Source: JBARDN01 sp963755705
GTDB lineage: Bacteria > Desulfobacterota > Binatia > Binatales > Binataceae
Assembly: GCA_963755705.1 (NCBI GenBank)
Contig: CAVWKW010000002.1
Span: 656,790 to 720,789, forward strand
Direction: 5' to 3'
DNA: 64,000 nucleotides
The position numbers were made by a program, and so were the translations under genes. The notes beneath the pieces are model-generated. The model did not search any database, was not told where the DNA came from, and saw nothing but the letters and a program-made list of their open reading frames with translations. Below, in pieces: positions 56,951 through 64,000 of this stretch. Each line of letters opens with the position of its first letter. Positions within the stretch are counted from its first letter, which is position 1.

Positions 56951-58255
56951 TCAAGCACTTACACGATTTCGACCCCCGGCGCGACCGGTCGAGTGCCCAC
57001 TTATTGCCCACTTTTTTCCAGTTTCCCCCGGAGTGCCCACCTTGCCCAAGTCCCTTTCCGGGTCGCTCCCGAGATCATTCCCAAGGATGATCTGGCTGAG
57101 CCGTTCCACTGCCCCACTGTCCACCGTCTTGAACCAGTGGCTGTAAATCCGAAGCGTGATCGCCGGGCTTGCGTGCCCGAGCAGAGACTGAACTTCGGTC
57201 ACGGCCGCGCCTCCCATGATCAGTGCGCTGGCGAAGCTATGCCGCAGCGAGTGCATGTTCACCCGGCGGAGTTCCGCGCGCCGGAGCGCCGACCAGAGTC
57301 CATAGCGCAGCGCGTTCGAGCGCCGGATCGGCCGGCCATCCGCAGCGGGAAAAACCAGCTCATCGGCCGTAGCGGGGCACTGAAGTTTCCAAACGCGAAG
57401 TGCGGCTGCGAGCTCTGCCGGAATTGGAATCTTGCGCAGACCCGCCTTCGTCTTCGGCGGATAGAAGCGCGGGCGGATCGCCTCTCCGTTGATTCGCGCC
57501 CAGGAAACGGTGCGACGGACATAAATGTATGCCGGTCGGTCTTTTGGAATCTCGATGTCACCCCAGCGGAGCGCGAACAACTCGCCCGAGCGCGCGCCCG
57601 TCAGCGCCGCAGTCGTAAACAGCGTGCGATAAAGACCCGGCGTCGCCGCGTTGAGCATCACGCGAATTTCATCGGGACTCAGAATCGCGTCGGGGCTGAT
57701 CGTGTCGTCGTTGTTGCTGCCCTCGTCCTCACCCTGCCGTAGCTCTCGCGCCGCCATGAACGCGCGCTCGACGCGATCGACCGGATTGCTGATAGCGTCG
57801 CCGCGCCGGATAGCCGCGCGAAAAACCGCGCCGACGATTCGGATGATCGTGTTGATCGTTCGTGGCGCGTACCCGTCTGTGCGCATGTCGTCGCGCAGCT
57901 TCTCGACCCCAGCGACGGTGATCCGATCAAGTCTATCGGCACCGAAGCGCGGCAGGAGATGCTTGTCCAATCGGCCTCGCAGATCGGCGATATGCGACGC
58001 TCGCCGGTCCGCCTTGGACCTGAACCAGAGTTCGGCAGCTTCCTTGAAGGTCGGGATCCTCGCGCGATCGAGGTATTCTCCGCGCGACGCCTTGGCCGAC
58101 GTCTCGCCGAGATACTTTTCCGCCGCTTTTTTGGTCGGGAAAAATAATCGCCGTCGCGACCCGTAGGTGCCTATCGGGCGATAATCAAGCCGCCACGGGC
58201 AATCGCAAGTCTGGCCGTTACATCCGTCCTGATGATGCCGTTTGATCGAAGCCAT
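56951..58255 (-). CDS. Tyrosine recombinase/integrase
   Basis: 434-residue integrase. N-terminal: a His/Cys-rich stretch (HHQDGCNGQTCDCPWRLDYR), then the Arm-type SAM-like core (FKEAAELWFRSKADRRASHI). Catalytic domain: first Arg in TTAALTGARSGELFALRWGD, HSLRHSFAS with the H-x-x-R pair, LLGHASPAITLRIYSH with the second His and the Tyr nucleophile. ATG 58255 has GAGG upstream. It lies just upstream of tRNA-Ser and with the XRE and excisionase-like genes forms the control module of an integrated element. Catalytic residues complete. Confidence 0.88.
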   Translation of the reverse strand: MASIKRHHQDGCNGQTCDCPWRLDYRPIGTYGSRRRLFFPTKKAAEKYLGETSAKASRGEYLDRARIPTFKEAAELWFRSKADRRASHIADLRGRLDKHLLPRFGADRLDRITVAGVEKLRDDMRTDGYAPRTINTIIRIVGAVFRAAIRRGDAISNPVDRVERAFMAARELRQGEDEGSNNDDTISPDAILSPDEIRVMLNAATPGLYRTLFTTAALTGARSGELFALRWGDIEIPKDRPAYIYVRRTVSWARINGEAIRPRFYPPKTKAGLRKIPIPAELAAALRVWKLQCPATADELVFPAADGRPIRRSNALRYGLWSALRRAELRRVNMHSLRHSFASALIMGGAAVTEVQSLLGHASPAITLRIYSHWFKTVDSGAVERLSQIILGNDLGSDPERDLGKVGTPGETGKKWAISGHSTGRAGGRNRVSA

Positions 58256-58262
58256 AGCGCCC

Positions 58263-58454
58263 TCACCTCTTCCCGGTCCGCGACCGTTGCTCGGCGGCGA
58301 TTTTCTGGAGGAGTCTGGCGGCCGGCTCGGAAATCGCCATCTCGCCACGCTCCCATCGGGCCACGGTGTTCGAGGTTACTCCGATAGCCTCGGCCAAGGC
58401 CAACTGGGTCCAGCCCATTTTTTTCCTGAGCGCATGAATCTCGTCACCGTCCAT
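58263..58454 (-). CDS. XRE-family regulator
   Basis: 63 residues: DEIHALRKKMGWTQLALAEA, IGVTSNTVARWERGEMAISE, helix-turn-helix of the XRE type, ending in RRL-like basic tail. The start ATG 58454 lies inside a perfect 12-base palindrome and has no ribosome site, so expression is probably from a near-leaderless mRNA. Likely autorepressor of the integrase module. Confidence 0.78.
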   Translation of the reverse strand: MDGDEIHALRKKMGWTQLALAEAIGVTSNTVARWERGEMAISEPAARLLQKIAAEQRSRTGKR

Positions 58455-58477
58455 ACTATACGCAACGTATAGTATGG
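58451..58477. promoter_or_regulatory. Perfect 12+3+12 operator palindrome over the XRE start codon
   Basis: CCATACTATACG (58451-58462), CAA, CGTATAGTATGG (58466-58477). On the minus strand it covers the ATG at 58454-58452 and a likely -10 element; a TTGACT (58487-58492 as its complement) may be the -35. Likely binding site of the XRE protein. Confidence 0.72.
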
Positions 58478-58488
58478 TGGACCGGAAG

Positions 58489-58878
58489 TCAAGCGGCTTG
58501 GTTGGCGCGTTCCGCTAGGTAGCGTTCGACTTCTTCGAGCCTGAACCGAACGTAGTGGCCGAGTCGGATGAATGGCAATTTTCCGAGCCGCGCCTGTTCC
58601 CTGACCCATGTTTCGGGAACTCCGAAACGCTTGGCGAGTTCTGGCGCGTCGAGAAGCCCGCTCTGGTTGTGGATGCCGTGGCCGCCGTTGCGCTGGCTCA
58701 ATATCAGCGCCAGCAACGCTCCTTCGAGCGTCTTGAGCGTCGCGGTGCGCGAGGCGATTTCGGTCAGCAATTGCGGAAGGGCCTCGAACGCCAGAACCTT
58801 GGCGCGCGCCGGATCAGCAATAAGCTCGTCCACGGTAACGGGGGCGAGAGGGGTTCGTTGTGCGATCGGATAGGACAT
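58489..58878 (-). CDS. Excisionase-like DNA-binding protein (HTH_17)
   Basis: 129 residues. The N-terminal half is helical without family match (VTVDELIADPARAKVLAFEA); the C-terminal half is an excisionase/MerR-type winged helix (LLDAPELAKRFGVPETWVRE, QARLGKLPFIRLGHYVRFRL, EEVERYLAERANQAA). ATG 58878 starts the module operon; its stop overlaps the -35 element of the XRE promoter. Likely directs excision or controls the integrase. Confidence 0.7.
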   Translation of the reverse strand: MSYPIAQRTPLAPVTVDELIADPARAKVLAFEALPQLLTEIASRTATLKTLEGALLALILSQRNGGHGIHNQSGLLDAPELAKRFGVPETWVREQARLGKLPFIRLGHYVRFRLEEVERYLAERANQAA

Positions 58879-59340
58879 AGCGGACTCCGATATGATGAGC
58901 GTTCAGCCTCCCCGCATCTCCTCACACCTATTGAGAGCAATCAGGATGCCGTCGGCGAACCGCACACGGAGTTCACGCTCACCACTGGTGGGAAGTCTCG
59001 GCGTCAAGGTTCCGACGGCGAGTCATCGCGGAAAACCGTTCAAAAATAGTGTTCATGTTCAATCTTTGAACACATCGCTCTAACTGGTTGATGGAAATGG
59101 AGAATTCGAGCGAATCGGGTCAAAGCGTTCAAAGCTTGCACACTTGGTGATGCTCGATTCTCTTCACGCCAGGCCATCTCGGGTCTTCTATTAATAATTC
59201 TGCGGCAGCAGGCGGCCCACGCTGGATTTGAGGCGATTTCCAAGGTATTTGAAGATCTGCCTGCCGAGTGGTGTTTTCTCGCGTCGCAGTTGGGATCGGG
59301 TGACGTTCAAATCAATTAGGAAATTAGCGAGCGGTGATTC
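58879..59340. other. Gap without recognised gene
   Basis: No convincing coding frame. One seven-base inverted repeat TGTTCAA-TCT-TTGAACA at 59056-59072 stands out and could be a regulator site of the integrated element. Base composition is more AT-rich than the left of the window. Confidence 0.5.
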
Positions 59341-59735
59341 AATGAATAAGACCTCTTCGCTGCTGAGCGATATCCTGGACTCTCCGGCCGGTCGCCAAAT
59401 CAAGTGGTACCTCGGGATGCTTCTATCGGGAGGCGAAGGATCGTCCATTGCTGATCGCGATCGCTACACTCCCGAGTTCGAGCCGCGGATGGGACGCTTT
59501 GAAAGCGACGACTAGGAACGCGAGGGTTGGCGCGGTTTCGCTGGCCGGATGGGTGAAATATCGGAGTTGTCGGTCGAGCCCCGGTCTGAGCTTAAGATCG
59601 ATGCGCGAGTTAGCGGGGCCAAGAACCGCAAATGGCAGCTTTCGATCGAAGTCGAACCTAATCCGCCCCATCGGATCTCGCTTCTCAACTGGCAGCGGCA
59701 GTTCGAGTTCAAGCTCGAGGTTCGCGAAGCGAACG
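59341..59735 (+). pseudogene. Relic of serine-hydrolase N-terminal domain, frameshifted
   Basis: Two pieces in different phases together resemble the N-terminal ~110 residues that precede LpqF-like serine hydrolases. First piece: SLLSDILDSPAGRQIKWYLG and ERYTPEF-like region YTPEFEPRMGRFES, ending in a stop at 59515. Second piece, phase shifted, about 59549: GEISELSVEPRSELKIDARV and KWQLSIEVEPNPPHRISLL. The catalytic beta-lactamase-type half is missing. Family call from pattern memory, not a search, so moderate. Confidence 0.4.
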
Positions 59736-60157
59736 ATGAAGTACCTCGCCAGTCTCGCGATTATCGCGCTAATGCTGTTTCGAGCGTCTACGGCTTGCGC
59801 CCAAACGCCTCCTTTGTCTGAGGCAACGCCGCAAGTTGCCGCGCTCGCATTCGGCACTGTCATTGATTCCAAGAATGTAGGCGCTTACACGCGATTTCTT
59901 CCGGCAGCGGCCGAATCCGCAGTGCGCCACGGTTTCACTATACGCGTGGTTCCGACCAAACGACTGGACTGGTCGGCAGGCTTCACTCAAGCTACCGAGA
60001 AATATTCTTCTCAAGTCGGTTTGCTCCTCAACCGGATGGATGGCGTCGTTGTAGCGGGCGCTGCTCCTGTGGCACCGGCTTTTGGCACGAGACTTATTTC
60101 ATGCGCGGCGACAAGGAGGCGGTGTACGATGACCGGCCTCATCCGCTCGGGTTCTGA
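59736..60157 (+). pseudogene. Relic of a DUF1329-type protein, frameshifted and truncated
   Basis: A signal peptide MKYLASLAIIALMLFRASTA leads into a DUF1329-like start: FGTVIDSKNVGAYTRFLPAA, RHGFTIRVVPTKRLDWSAGF and TQATEKYSSQVGLLLNRMDG. After VAGAAPVAPAFG the phase breaks; in the next frame HETYFMRGDKEAVYDDRPHP continues the family pattern and stops at 60155-60157. Most of the ~450-residue protein is absent. DUF1329 proteins are outer-membrane lipoprotein-like, often in hydrocarbon or sterol gene sets. Confidence 0.5.
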
Positions 60158-60328
60158 AGAGCGCGGCGCAGTCAGGGGCACCTCATACAGATCAGTACTC
60201 CGGCCTGGGAACATGCTCGCGGGTCTTGCTGATTCCGCCAATGGTGTCCGTCCGGAGAACACGGATCTGGTGGTTTTGGAGTTTGCCCGCGGATCTCCCT
60301 TGAGACGCCGAACAGGTTCGGGCAAGAT

Positions 60329-61347
60329 TCATCCGCTACGTACGATAGGAGTCAGACCCGCGACAAACAGCGTAGTGAGCAGCCAACCTAATCCTATATC
60401 GACCCAAAGATACAGGCGCAGTAACCAACCTGTTGTTAGCCATTCGTCAACCCGAAAAGGGAGCCACAGCGGAACGTGCACCACACGACCACGATATGCA
60501 TTGGGGGCCCAGCGGTCTTTCTGACCTAGGCTGACTATCGGGAGAAATGCATCGAGCGAGTAAACGACGGGGCTGAAAGCTGGATAGTCAGCGCGAGCCA
60601 TGGCGTCGAATTGGCTTGCTGAAAATTGCGCTACCCGATCCGTCGGGGTGATCAGGTCCGCGTTGTACCAAAAGAGCCCCGATCCGATAGCGATAAACAA
60701 CAGAGCCCAACCAAGTGCGTAGGCGGGTCGATATCCGTATCCAATCACTACCTTGAGGAGCCATCTCCAGATCCAAGAGAGAAAGCTAAGATTGCCGAAC
60801 TTGCGACGAGAATCCTCCATATCGATGAGGACGCGTTTGGCGCCTGCATTGTCACCGATCTCACGCAGGGCCTTGGCGAGTTGTTGATGCGGCTGAGGAA
60901 TAAAAATCGGCCAATCGGTCTGCCGCCAACTCAGTTTGTGACCCCCGTAAAGCAACCCATGCATCAGTCGTTGTGCCCGGGTTGGCTCCTCAGAATTCTG
61001 CAGACTGAGCCACTGCATGCGGATTTCAGGGTCTGTCGGGCCGTAACCGATATAAGAGTAAGTAAGGCCGTCGATGTGAAGGTTTCCCTGGGTCGGCCAA
61101 GTGCCCCGGTCGTCGTCGAGAGAGCCTATCGAGGCGTGTTCAGCGAACAGGGCCGGTGGGGTGCCTCGCAGCAGTCTCCAGTAAAAGCGCCGTGCGACGG
61201 TTGCGTACCTTGCATTTACGGCGCTACCGGGGGCGAAGCTAACCCCGTGGAACTCAACAGCTCCGCCGATATTTGCGCCGACGAAACTTAGTTGACCCGC
61301 GTTGCGGAAGGGGTAGTACCTTGGCGGATCCGAGTGTCCGTAAAAAA
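60329..61347 (-). CDS. C-terminal membrane part of a frameshifted beta-helix membrane protein
   Basis: Open frame from about 61347 down to 60329 that continues the beta-helix gene in another phase. From the frameshift it reads YGHSDPPRYYPFRNAGQLSF, VGANIGGAVEFHGVSFAPGS, further YSYIGYGPTDPEIRMQWLSL, then FIPQPHQQLAKALREIGDNA (a helical repeat), and a membrane part (VIGYGYRPAYALGWALLFIA, LRLYLWVDIGLGWLLTTLFV). An internal ATG at 61018 gives a separate 229-residue frame but this start has no support of its own. The layout matches actinobacterial proteins with a beta-helix followed by a PPR-like module and helices. See the matching N-terminal entry. Confidence 0.6.
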
Positions 61348-62709
61348 AGCGCTACCACCTATTGTGATTCCATCGGCATCGAGTGTGTCGACCTCCTTTA
61401 GACCTCTGATGAAGGTCGCGCCTTTGCATTCAAGGTTGCCTCCTATTTCTGCGCCTCGGAAATGCAGAGCGCCTACAGCTGTGAATCTCAACGAAAGCTT
61501 GACATCTCCCGCTACGTTGAGGCGGTCGGCTTCAATCGCATGTCCCTCGGCATTTAAGAAAGACGCGCCTTGGCACTCCAAACTCTCGCCGACTATGCCG
61601 CCCAGCAGTCGTACTTCACCGGTGCTGACCGCAGCTCGGAGGTAGACGCTTCTATCTACTCTGAAATGGTCGCAATTCAGGGAGATCCTACCGGGGTTTG
61701 TGAAATGGCCGCTGTCGCATTCGAGGCTCCCACCTACACTCGCGCCGACAAAACACACTTCTCCTTGGGTATAAAGTCGATCAAGTCTAACGCTGCCTTC
61801 TACACGAATCCCGTCAGCGTTTAGGGCATACCCGCCTGGGTTGACAAATCTGCCCCGCGCACACTCGAGAACCCTAACGCGGGCTCCATTCAGCCGCAGT
61901 TCCCCTGAGGCCCTAGCTTCTCTGAAGAAGGCTGCACCGCCAACCGTCAGAGCATCGGCGATCAAAGCTCTTCCGCCCGGATTGACAAAATTTCCCTCGT
62001 CGCAGGTCAATTGACCACCGATTTCGGCTCCCGTAAGTACTACGCTTCCCTCAGCGCAGAACCCGCCGCTCAAGAAGACGGCTCCGCTCACTCTCAGCCC
62101 TGGAGCAAATAGAACGGCGCCGTACGGCATTCCAGCCTCTAAAGGGTTGGCACCCGTCGTGAATCGACCTGCCGAACAATTGAGGTTTCCTCCGACGGAC
62201 GTTCCATCCAAAAACACGGCGCCCTCGGAAAGAAAGCCGGAGGCCATATCTAGGCTGCCGCACACTGTTATCTGCCCGGCCAATAGTCCCGGCGTGACAC
62301 TTCCGGACAGATTCAAGGACTCTACTTGAGCCATAGAGAGATCTGGTCGATTCTTGATTTGGCATCTAAGAAGGGCGAGCGGAAAGGAAATCTTCGCAGA
62401 ACGAAGGTCAAGATCTCCTTCGATTCGGGCGGCATGGATGCGTATTCCTGCCGGTTCAATATAGCCAGTAGCGCCCGGATCAAGGCACAACGCTAGGATC
62501 AAAGGCGCGCGTATACAACGCTCATTTCCCCAAGATGCAGCTAATCTAGGGTCGTTCAGCGGGTCGTCATCGCTCAAGCTAGGCCCGCAATAGGCAATTT
62601 GCCCAGACGTCACCGCACAAAGCAATTTGAGTTCGGACTCAGTCAAATCGGGACAGTCACTGAGCGCTGTTTCAGCTAGCTCTTTAAAATCGGCAGACCA
62701 CCCAATCAT
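61288..62709 (-). CDS. N-terminal beta-helix part of the same membrane protein
   Basis: 474 residues. N-terminus MIGWSADFKELAETALSDCP is helical; from about 90 on a right-handed beta-helix of about 21-23-residue coils is clear (IEGDLDLRSAKISFPLALLR, VGGNLNCSAGRFTT, IGGQLTCDEGNFVNPGGRAL, VGGSLECDSGHFTNPGRISL, VGESLECQGASFLNAEGHAI, IGGNLECKGATF). It ends IGGSAFFTDTRIRQGTTPSA at a stop beyond a run of seven T (61342-61348). One extra T restores the phase and links it to the C-terminal entry. ATG 62709 has GAGG upstream. Function unknown; such proteins are large envelope or membrane-linked proteins. Confidence 0.65.
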   Translation of the reverse strand: MIGWSADFKELAETALSDCPDLTESELKLLCAVTSGQIAYCGPSLSDDDPLNDPRLAASWGNERCIRAPLILALCLDPGATGYIEPAGIRIHAARIEGDLDLRSAKISFPLALLRCQIKNRPDLSMAQVESLNLSGSVTPGLLAGQITVCGSLDMASGFLSEGAVFLDGTSVGGNLNCSAGRFTTGANPLEAGMPYGAVLFAPGLRVSGAVFLSGGFCAEGSVVLTGAEIGGQLTCDEGNFVNPGGRALIADALTVGGAAFFREARASGELRLNGARVRVLECARGRFVNPGGYALNADGIRVEGSVRLDRLYTQGEVCFVGASVGGSLECDSGHFTNPGRISLNCDHFRVDRSVYLRAAVSTGEVRLLGGIVGESLECQGASFLNAEGHAIEADRLNVAGDVKLSLRFTAVGALHFRGAEIGGNLECKGATFIRGLKEVDTLDADGITIGGSAFFTDTRIRQGTTPSATRVN

Positions 62710-62718
62710 TCGCCTCAC

Positions 62719-63241
62719 CCTCTAGGCGCTCGAAGTCGAGCCTCCTTAGTATGTCAGCAGTCATGTTCGCGTTACCACGGAATGACTTCTCCTCAGGGAG
62801 AACTCTATTACGGGATCGGTTGTCCACCATGAGTCTCTTCCGCGCCGCGGCGGTCGCCCGCCGGTCCTTCTACGTCGTCCATCGAAAGCATTACGTCGAA
62901 GAGCGGGCTGCAATCAACGCCTTTCGACGTGGCGGGTTGGGAACGACAAAAATAAAGCAACCAGCGAGACTTGCCGGCGGCGCGCTCGGCGTCGCCGCAC
63001 TTCGACGAGGCCTGCAAAGCTGCTGCCAAATTTAAGAAGTCTAAGCATGGAAACACTTCAATAAGTGTGACGCGCCGCGCTTTCGTTCGCTCCGGCGACC
63101 TCCCGGAAACTGTGAAGCTTTCACTGACACTCGGTGTAATCAAGAAGCGATCTGTTGACAGGTTATCCACAGCCCGACTATTTTCGTCGAACGCGTCGGC
63201 GGATGGTGCGGTGGTGAGCTTTACGATCTCGCGAGCGAACA
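62719..63241 (+). other. Gap with a sigma-70 promoter candidate and no recognised gene
   Basis: I saw no convincing gene. A sigma-70-like promoter is visible on the plus strand: TTGACA (63155-63160), 18 bases, TATTTT (63179-63184), just before the truncated sigma-54 activator. A single TTATCCACA DnaA-box match (63163-63171) lies within the spacer; one box alone is not evidence of an origin. Composition is more AT-rich than the chromosome left of 56 kb. Confidence 0.45.
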
Positions 63242-64000
63242 ATGATTGGTCGGTCGCTAGCGATACGCCGGGCTATCTGCCTAATCGAGCAAGCCGCTCC
63301 CACATCCGCGGCCGTAATTATCACGGGCGAAAGCGGAACCGGGAAAGAACGGGCGGCGCGCATGATCCACGAGAAGTCGCTGCGCTGCAATCGACCGTTC
63401 GTCGCGGTCAATTGCTCCGCCATTCCTGAAAGCCTGATCGAAAGCGAACTGTTCGGCTACGAGCGGGGCGCTTTTACCGGCGCCGATCGCCGGCGCGAGG
63501 GATTATTCGAGCAGGCAAACGGCGGTACGATCTTCCTCGATGAAGTCACCGAAATGCCTCTCGCGATGCAGCCCAAGTTGCTGCGTGTGATCGAGGAACA
63601 GAAAATCCGCCGCCTGGGTGGGAGCGTCGAGACACCGATAGACGTCAGGACCATTGCTGCGTCGAATCGCTCAATGCTTCAGGCGATTCGCGAAGGACGG
63701 TTTCGCGAAGACCTGTTCTATCGTCTGAAGGTCCTGTTGATCGAGTTGCCTCCGTTGCGCGACCGCCTCGGCGACGTGCCGCTCCTCGTCGAGTACTTCC
63801 TCGAGCACTTCAATCGCAAAATGAACCGCAACGTATCAAGGCACGGAGAAGGATTTCCTCGACGCACTCATGGCTTACGGGTGGCCCGGCAATATCCGCG
63901 AATTGCGCAACGTCATCGAGCGCGGGGTGGTCGTATGCTCTTCGCCGAAACTCTCGGTACGAGACTTGCCGCCGGAAGTTGTCTCGCGCCACGGACCGGA
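63242..64000 (+). pseudogene. Truncated and frameshifted sigma-54 activator, runs off the window
   Basis: AAA+ domain of an NtrC-type activator without a receiver domain. From ATG 63242: MIGRSLAIRRAICLIEQAAP, Walker A VIITGESGTGKERAARMIHE, ERGAFTGADRRREGLFEQAN (sigma-54 contact loop), Walker B GTIFLDEVTEMPLAMQPKLL, LREDLFYRL-type FREDLFYRLKVLL. Around 63830-63842 the phase breaks; the next frame restores EKDFLDALMAYGWPGNIREL and RNVIERGVVVCSSPKLSVRD to the window end. The gene has a plausible sigma-70 promoter in front but no receiver or start with ribosome site, so it looks like a decaying copy. Clear homology to the intact regulator at 32.7-34.1 kb. Confidence 0.65.

Noticed and set aside
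63163..63171. TTATCCACA DnaA-box as part of a replication origin
   Set aside because: A single box without clustered copies, AT-rich unwinding zone or dnaA/dnaN nearby; it lies in the spacer of a sigma-70 promoter candidate.
62808..63242. Minus-strand 144-codon frame before the beta-helix gene
   Set aside because: No ribosome site, no recognisable fold, and mixed composition; treated as noise.
1..64000. CRISPR arrays, rRNA genes, insertion sequences with transposase
   Set aside because: I looked for regularly spaced repeats, conserved rRNA stretches and DDE transposase motifs and found none.

Overview
The window is GC-rich, gene-dense chromosomal DNA of a Gram-negative bacterium: there are many lipoboxed lipoproteins, a GNA1162-type outer-membrane lipoprotein, a BON protein and spanin-type lysis genes. 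The housekeeping set (ffh-rpsP-khpA-rimM-trmD plus a SPOUT RNA methyltransferase, comM, pgi/tal) is deltaproteobacterial in flavour. The accessory set (type III CoA-transferase, SnoaL-like and deazaflavin nitroreductase proteins, amidohydrolase, DUF1329 relic, TreT) would fit a soil or aquatic lineage such as Candidatus Binatota. That placement is inference; no rRNA gene is present.

Layout. 0-9.6 kb: CoA-transferase cut by the left edge, VapBC-like toxin-antitoxin pair, comM, thioesterase, sigma/anti-sigma pair, a stand-alone RnfD-like protein with a DUF2330 protein, and a histidine phosphatase. 9.7-14.3 kb: the ffh-to-trmD translation operon, interrupted by an antisense secreted-protein gene. 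14.3-17.2 kb: lipoproteins, a repeat protein and a methyltransferase. 17.25-26.1 kb: a stripped Mu-like prophage keeping repressor, Mor, lysis, terminase and portal genes but showing no transposase, capsid or tail genes. 26.2-32.1 kb: a sugar ABC transporter divergent from DUF5752 and TreT (trehalose synthesis). 32.1-44.2 kb: an envelope-stress block of NtrC-type regulator, sensor kinase, lipoproteins, small membrane proteins (DUF883/YqjD-like, holin-X-like), a PAS-kinase-receiver protein, a GNA1162 lipoprotein, GH15 hydrolase and BON protein. Four good -24/-12 (sigma-54) promoter matches lie in front of genes in this block, close to the sigma-54 activator. 44.3-56.8 kb: AAA ATPase-cyclase, LMW phosphatase, esterase, lipoproteins, pgi-tal, serine hydrolase, nitroreductase and amidohydrolase. 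56.8-58.9 kb: tRNA-Ser(UGA) with a tyrosine integrase, an XRE regulator carrying a perfect operator palindrome over its start codon, and an excisionase-like protein. 58.9-64 kb: AT-richer, decayed DNA with relics of a serine hydrolase, a DUF1329 protein and a sigma-54 activator, plus a large beta-helix membrane protein split by one frameshift in a seven-T run.

How it fits together: the sensor kinase/NtrC pair at 32.7-36.6 kb probably drives a local sigma-54 regulon of envelope proteins at 32.1, 36.9-38.3, 38.5 and 43.3 kb. Trehalose synthesis (TreT) and possible trehalose or alpha-glucan hydrolysis (GH15) flank it, which suggests an osmotic or envelope-stress island. Two mobile elements and a decayed zone account for most of the accessory DNA.
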